Shown piece by piece: positions 60,200-64,000 of a stretch of 64,000 nucleotides of DNA. This DNA is from Chloroflexota bacterium (GTDB taxonomy: Bacteria; Chloroflexota; UBA11872), in the NCBI GenBank assembly GCA_022824865.1, contig JAJDZD010000013.1:79162-143161 (forward strand), given 5' to 3'. A model generated the notes under the pieces. It was not told where the DNA came from and did no database searches. It saw only the letters and a list, made by a program, of their open reading frames with translations. Each line of letters opens with the position of its first letter. The first letter of the stretch is position 1. A program made the translations under genes and the position numbers.

Positions 60200-60501
60200 T
60201 GCGGTGGCAATCCCTTCGAGGAGCCGCCGTTCTTTCCCCTCGCCTGGGAGACCTCTGCAAAACCCGAGGGACAGGCGTCCGGTATCAATCTCCTCAAAGG
60301 GACGCGCCTCTTCACCCTCTCCAGCGGGAGAGGAGCATCCTGGCGTCTTCGCCAGAAGAAGGTGAGGGGGCTTCCGGTCGTGCGCCCCCCGGTAAGACCC
60401 CTCGGTGCACGCTCCCACGCCAGGGAACCGCGCCGAATCCTCGCCTCGGCCGGGGATAAAAACAGCTACAAACCCCAGCCTGCCGGCGCTACGGTCCCTC
60501 C
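60049..60501. other. 453-base intergenic region with extragenic hairpins
   Basis: No gene is supported. It includes the upstream part of the Uma2 duplication (to about 60200) with the GCCTCGCCTCGGCGAGGC palindrome near 60157-60175, and an extragenic hairpin element at 60307-60370. Confidence 0.5.
60307..60370. repeat. Extragenic hairpin element
   Basis: CCCTCTCC/GGGAGAGG pairing, then GGCG-TCTT-CGCC and AGAAGAAGGTGAGGGGG. The second half recurs at 61115-61158 (GGCGACTTCGCCAGAAGAAGGTGAGG). It is related to the hairpin at 22961-22996. Confidence 0.6.
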
Positions 60502-60708
60502 CTAAACCTCAACTAGGCTCGTCGAAGCCTGCGGCTCAGGTATAAAGTCGCCGCCTTCACGCAGCAACTCCAGGTGTTCGGCAACCGCCTCGCGAATCAG
60601 TGCCTCGGTTTCCGCGCGCGTATCGCCGGCCGCTACGCAGCCGGGCAGATCCGGAACATAGGCTGAAAACCCATTGCCGGTCCGCTCGATCACCGCCGCG
60701 TACTTCAT
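60502..60708 (-). CDS. hicB: HicB antitoxin
   Basis: The 68-residue protein is a HicB: MKYAAVIERTGNGFSAYVPDLPGCVAAGDTRAETEALIREAVAEHLELLRE. It lacks the C-terminal DNA-binding domain of larger HicB proteins. The start is ATG 60708, overlapping the hicA stop by four bases; the ORF-track extension lies inside hicA. It would neutralise HicA. Confidence 0.88.
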   Translation of the reverse strand: MKYAAVIERTGNGFSAYVPDLPGCVAAGDTRAETEALIREAVAEHLELLREGGDFIPEPQASTSLVEV

Positions 60709-60908
60709 CTTCGCGGCCCCCGGTCCAGATCTGCCTGCTTCAGGATGCTGTTCCACGTTCCAGGTGCGAGATCCTTGCTGAGCCTACCAGCGACCGTGAC
60801 GGTTCCAGGCTTCTCCGGGTGCCTGAAGTGCCGATGACTTCCATGTGTCCGAACGAGCCGCCAACCATCGCGTTCGATGAGGCGAATCGCGTCTCTGACC
60901 TTCGGCAC
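60705..60908 (-). CDS. hicA: HicA mRNA interferase toxin
   Basis: A 67-residue double-stranded-RNA-binding-fold toxin: VRDAIRLIERDGWRLVRTHGSHRHFRHPEKPGTVTVAGRLSKDLAPGTWNSILKQADL. The SHRHFRHP segment holds the catalytic histidine typical of HicA. It cuts mRNA when not bound by HicB. Gene order hicA-hicB on the minus strand with ATGA overlap is canonical. Confidence 0.9.
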   Translation of the reverse strand: MPKVRDAIRLIERDGWRLVRTHGSHRHFRHPEKPGTVTVAGRLSKDLAPGTWNSILKQADLDRGPRR

Positions 60909-61268
60909 CCGCCATATACACCCATCCGCCCCGGTTTACCTGACGCGGCAAGCGTACGCCAGTTGGCCCCCGGCTGGCTGGCCAACGCCACAAACTCGGC
61001 CCGCAGATCGCTCACCCGTCGCTCCGCAAACGGCACATCCCGGTCCTCCACCTCAGCACTGGATGTGTAAACCATGTCTCCGAACACGTGTAAATGGTGT
61101 CCCCGGTCTGCACAGGGGAAGAGGAGAATTTTGGCGACTTCGCCAGAAGAAGGTGAGGAGTCTTCGCGGCTAAAAACTCCAAATAACCCACGACCCGCCG
61201 CCGCGAACGTAGGTCGGATTGCCTATTTGGACGTAGGCTGAGGTGCCAGACCGGCGGGGGTGCAAGTG
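60909..61268. other. 360-base intergenic region
   Basis: A minus-strand frame (60740-61087) could encode about 115 residues, but it overlaps hicA in another frame and matches no family I know. The region also holds the extragenic hairpin at 61115-61158. Confidence 0.4.
61115..61158. repeat. Extragenic hairpin element, partial copy
   Basis: GGGGAAGAGGAGAATTTT followed by GGCGACTTCGCCAGAAGAAGGTGAGG, matching the second half of the element at 60307-60370. Confidence 0.6.
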
Positions 61269-62258
61269 ATGAAGACTGACAAGGCGAACGAGTTCCGACA
61301 GGCCGCCGACCGGGCGCTGGATTTCCTGGCTGCCCACGTTGACGACGACGGCCGCAGTCGCATCGACCCCAACGACCCGGGGCTGCACTTCAAGCTGCCC
61401 TACGTGTTCGCGTACGGCGACCGTCGCGCGCTGGCGTTGAAGGTGCTGGATCACATCGAGCGCCACCTGCTGGCGGCCGACGGGTCGTTTCAGGACGACC
61501 GGTTCAACGGCCCCGCCAGCGCCTTTCTCTACCAGGCCGGCTGGCTGGCCTGGAGCAGCGCGGCGTTGGGGCGCTTTGACCTGGCGCGGCAAGTCGCGCG
61601 GCGAGCAATCCAGGAACAGGATCCCGAGTTGGGCGGCTTCTGGAACGAGACCCACCAGGGCCGCGAGCAGGGGGTACTCAACAGTTCATCCGCCGCCGCC
61701 GGCTGCGCCGCCGCCGGGGAACTGGAGGCCGCCGAACTGGCCGCCGGCTTCATGGAACGCCTGATTGAACTCCAACCGGAACCGGATCGCCGCTTCCACT
61801 TTGGGCTGTACGCCAATGGCGAGGTCATCACCGACTCGGACGCTGAGACCGGCCGAAACTACTTTGACCTCGACGGTCCCTGCCGTCCGGCCATGTTCGC
61901 CACCGCAATCGCGGGTCTGACCTGGCTGGGCCGCCAAACAGGCGACGACCGGCACTTCGACCTGGCCCGCGCCTATGCAGACGTGATCCTGTCGCACTCG
62001 GGCCGGCCGTGGGACTCGCCGTTCGCCTCCAAGACCGGCTGGGCGGTCCTGCAACTCAACGTCAACCGACCCGATCCCGCGCTCACCGACTACGCCGTGT
62101 CCGTCGGCCAGCGCTTCCTGCAACTCCAGCAGTCGGACGGCAGCGTGGACCTCACCGTCTGGCCGGGCATGGAAGCCGGCGCCCCCCTACCCCTCCGCCT
62201 CGGCAACCTCTGCGACTGGTCCCTGACCGCCGTCGACCTCGCCAACGGCGCCGCCTAA
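61269..62258 (+). CDS. Hypothetical protein with alpha/alpha-barrel-like helical repeats
   Basis: The 329-residue protein is all-helical, with repeated paired helices and GxF/Y turns (ALDFLAAHVDDDGR, HLLAADGSFQDDRFNG, FLYQAGWLAWSSAALGRFDLARQVARRA, FQLQQSDGSVDL-like end). This resembles six-hairpin alpha/alpha toroids of glycosidases or terpene-cyclase-like proteins. No catalytic residues can be assigned. GGGGG at 61256-61260 supports ATG 61269. The last 100 bases are more C-rich than the rest of the gene. Confidence 0.6.
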   Translation: MKTDKANEFRQAADRALDFLAAHVDDDGRSRIDPNDPGLHFKLPYVFAYGDRRALALKVLDHIERHLLAADGSFQDDRFNGPASAFLYQAGWLAWSSAALGRFDLARQVARRAIQEQDPELGGFWNETHQGREQGVLNSSSAAAGCAAAGELEAAELAAGFMERLIELQPEPDRRFHFGLYANGEVITDSDAETGRNYFDLDGPCRPAMFATAIAGLTWLGRQTGDDRHFDLARAYADVILSHSGRPWDSPFASKTGWAVLQLNVNRPDPALTDYAVSVGQRFLQLQQSDGSVDLTVWPGMEAGAPLPLRLGNLCDWSLTAVDLANGAA

Positions 62259-62282
62259 CCGACCGTCACAGACTCCTGTAGG

Positions 62283-62301
62283 GGTGCCCCTTGTGGGCAC
62301 C
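62283..62301. repeat. Extragenic hairpin after the helical-repeat gene
   Basis: GGTGCCC and GGGCACC pair over a five-base loop (CTTGT). No T-run follows. GCGGGCACCCTTGCCC at 62339-62354 is a related inverted motif. It lies between convergent genes. Confidence 0.5.
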
Positions 62302-62448
62302 TATGGCTCGGTTTCGGGATATCACTCGATTCATGTGCGGGCACCCTTGCCCATTTGCCTATTGCATGCTTTCCGAGACATCCACGACATCATGCTCAAT
62401 CCGCTCGTCCCGCATGTGCGGCTGTGACCGCGCGTCGGACTGCTGGAC

Positions 62449-63825
62449 TCAGGTCGCGTCCGTTCGCTGATGCCGGCCGATGTACCCGACGACGACAACT
62501 CTCCGGTCCTTATCCCAGGCAAACGCGATTCTGATCATCTTCCGTGGGTCGCCGCTGCCTCTTCCAATGTGCTCGTCCAGCCAGTAGGTCGTGCCGTTCA
62601 CCTTCGTCGTGTAGTGATCGGGGTACTTGCCCTTTGCCGTATCGCTTTGTTTGGGTTTGTACCACAATCCGCACGCCTCGCGACTCGCCTCATCAAAGCC
62701 GTCAACTCCATCGAATCCATTGCACCGGGAGTCGTAGTACTCGGTTGCCAACCATTCAAACGCCTTCCACACCGACGTTATGTCTTCGAAGCTTGGATTC
62801 TTCTCGGATTTCGAATTCAGCGCAAAAAGCAGCCGGTCTTCAAACGATTGGCCCGCCAGCTCGACCGCCGTCTTGATATCCGGAATCTCTTCTCCATTGG
62901 CGTCTGGCGATTGAATTGGCCCGGATTCCGCTCGGCGCATGGCGACGTAGGCTGATTGCAGAGATCTGTAGTTTTGCTTGCTCTCATACAGCTTTCGACG
63001 TAGTCCATCCTCCCGTTCCTTCAGGCTCTGCGTATCCAGCTGTAACGCCTTGACCTGCTGCTCGAATTCCTGTCGTTCGGCTTCCACCTTCTCGTGCTTG
63101 TCCTTGAGTGCGGCATAGTCCGCCTGCAAAGCAGCCTGAACGGTGTCCCGCTTGCCGGCCACGGAAGCCGGATCCACAGAGTCGGCGCTGTCTGTCCGTA
63201 CCTCGGATGCAACGCTGGGGCGCGCCGTTGCAGCATCCCTGTCTTCTCCCGGGCCGTCGGTATCGGCGTGCCCAGGCGTCTCACCCTCGGGCGGCGCCGT
63301 ATCGTCATCTGGGTCCCAGTCGCCGGACATCTGCCCGTCGATCTGCTCGACAAGGGACAGGATCTGCGGCTCGAGTTCCGACCGCTTCGCGCGTCGGGCG
63401 TCCTCTTCGCTCCGGGTAGGCGCCTGAATTCGAATCTGACAGTACTCGAGCAACAATGCGCCCAGCTCTTCAACGGCCTGCTGCGTCTTGGAAAGATCAG
63501 CCAGATTGGATGTGTCTGTCGCCGACCATGCGTCGATGTCAACCTCCAGGTACCTCAGCTCGTCCAGGAAGTTATCTCTGATATATCCGATGGCTTCCGC
63601 GAACGCCGCCGTCAGCGCCTGCTCCGCCTCCCGCTCCTTCGCCTGCCTGATTTCTCTGAATTCACCAATAAAGTTCTCAGCCTCTTGCCATTCCGGCGCA
63701 TCGGGCGGCAACTGTTTGAGGTATTCGATCCAATGCGGAAAGAGGCTGCCTTCCGGCAGAACGGCCTCATCGTCCAAGTCGTCTGGCGGCGGCACCGGAA
63801 TGTTCCCGGATACGCAGCACAACAT
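62449..63825 (-). CDS. Long coiled-coil protein with RelE-like C-terminal segment
   Basis: I know no family for the full protein. The first 150 residues are helical and acidic, the middle (about 170-210) is a low-complexity acidic linker, and residues 220-300 form a coiled coil (ALKDKHEKVEAERQEFEQQVKAL). The last 120 residues (FEDRLLFALNSKSEKNPSFEDI ... YWLDEHIGRGSGDPRKMIRIAFAWDKDRRVVVVGYIGRHQ) resemble RelE/Gp49-like toxin folds. I chose ATG 63825, after the upstream gene; the frame is open to 63933 and the start is uncertain. Slightly lower GC than the neighbours. Confidence 0.5.
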   Translation of the reverse strand: MLCCVSGNIPVPPPDDLDDEAVLPEGSLFPHWIEYLKQLPPDAPEWQEAENFIGEFREIRQAKEREAEQALTAAFAEAIGYIRDNFLDELRYLEVDIDAWSATDTSNLADLSKTQQAVEELGALLLEYCQIRIQAPTRSEEDARRAKRSELEPQILSLVEQIDGQMSGDWDPDDDTAPPEGETPGHADTDGPGEDRDAATARPSVASEVRTDSADSVDPASVAGKRDTVQAALQADYAALKDKHEKVEAERQEFEQQVKALQLDTQSLKEREDGLRRKLYESKQNYRSLQSAYVAMRRAESGPIQSPDANGEEIPDIKTAVELAGQSFEDRLLFALNSKSEKNPSFEDITSVWKAFEWLATEYYDSRCNGFDGVDGFDEASREACGLWYKPKQSDTAKGKYPDHYTTKVNGTTYWLDEHIGRGSGDPRKMIRIAFAWDKDRRVVVVGYIGRHQRTDAT

Positions 63826-63877
63826 CAATGCTACGTCTTCCGCAAGGTATCTATCGTTTCGGGGCTTATAGCGATGG

Positions 63878-64000
63878 CTAGCCAGCGGGCCGCTGGTCGT
63901 CGTCCGGCGCTGACGGGGTGAGCAAGGCCACAAGCCAGTCGGGTTCGGGCGGATTCAGCCAGCGCAACCCGTCGGGGCCGCGTACGCACACGATGGAAGC
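63878..64000 (-). CDS. Unknown protein, 5' truncated by the window edge
   Basis: Reading the minus strand from base 64000 gives an open frame ASIVCVRGPDGLRWLNPPEP ... that ends at TAG 63878-63880. Only the last 40 residues are visible, and no family is recognised. It directly precedes the coiled-coil gene and probably shares its transcript. Confidence 0.4.
   Translation of the reverse strand, partial: ASIVCVRGPDGLRWLNPPEPDWLVALLTPSAPDDDQRPAG

Noticed and set aside
60740-61087. 115-residue minus-strand ORF
   Set aside because: It overlaps hicA in a different frame and shows no recognisable motif; cannot be supported as a gene.

Overview
The window is about 64 kb of mostly high-GC bacterial chromosome. 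Many GTG and TTG starts, ATGA/GTGA overlaps, a clpC-radA-ispD block, peptide-type ABC transporters with charged linkers on the binding protein, and families such as phytanoyl-CoA dioxygenase-like, Gfo/Idh/MocA, LLM-type flavin oxidoreductase and sulfatase-modifying-factor (SUMF1) proteins suggest a heterotrophic Chloroflexota-like bacterium. That assignment is inference: no rRNA is present and no search was run. No integrase, transposase, phage structural gene or CRISPR array was recognised.

Region 1 (1-8963) is catabolic: a truncated DUF4395 protein, fucose mutarotase, an M14-like carboxypeptidase, an amidohydrolase, an amidase, a PhyH-family dioxygenase, two VOC proteins, and a Gfo/Idh oxidoreductase followed by a GH4 glycosidase. 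Region 2 (9091-10416) holds four tandem head-to-tail copies of a small membrane/coiled-coil gene, then a lower-GC trypsin-like protease on the other strand. Region 3 (11.7-24.3 kb) carries CitE-like lyase, aldehyde dehydrogenase, LLM oxidoreductase, a RelBE-type toxin-antitoxin pair, a lipoprotein, cupin, methyltransferase, a GPP34 protein, a small P-loop kinase, ilvD, rhamnose mutarotase and nudC.

Region 4 (24.3-33.4 kb) is accessory. The 3' end of nudC recurs twice downstream, at 26871-27083 and 28044-28211. These copies bracket a TolB-like propeller lipoprotein gene and a SUMF1-like gene. Beyond the last copy lies a low-GC two-gene operon. Its first gene encodes a 1138-residue protein with a degenerate SIR2-like N-terminus, a STAND-like P-loop and a helical C-terminus. 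The second, overlapping gene encodes a protein with an RxxxxH HEPN-like motif and a C-terminal segment resembling the tail of CCA-adding enzymes. This is the best candidate here for an undescribed defence system.

Region 5 (33.5-41.0 kb) is one ABC peptide-uptake operon (binding protein, two permeases, two ATPases) with a Tat-exported sulfite-oxidase-like molybdoenzyme inserted between permease and ATPase genes. Region 6 (41.2-48.2 kb) is a type I restriction-modification island: a HEPN RNase-like gene translationally coupled to a fused HsdM-HsdS gene, a GxxExxY gene bracketed by repeats, a YgiT/DUF4258 pair, and hsdR. Two serine tRNA genes follow.

Region 7 (48.8-58.4 kb) is largely core: DUF309, Gfo/Idh, SDR, an S1-domain protein, clpC, radA and ispD. 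Region 8 (58.4-64 kb) is accessory again: duplicated Uma2 genes, hicAB, an alpha/alpha-barrel-like protein, a long coiled-coil protein with a toxin-like C-terminus, and a truncated gene at the window edge. Small extragenic palindromic repeats are scattered between genes.
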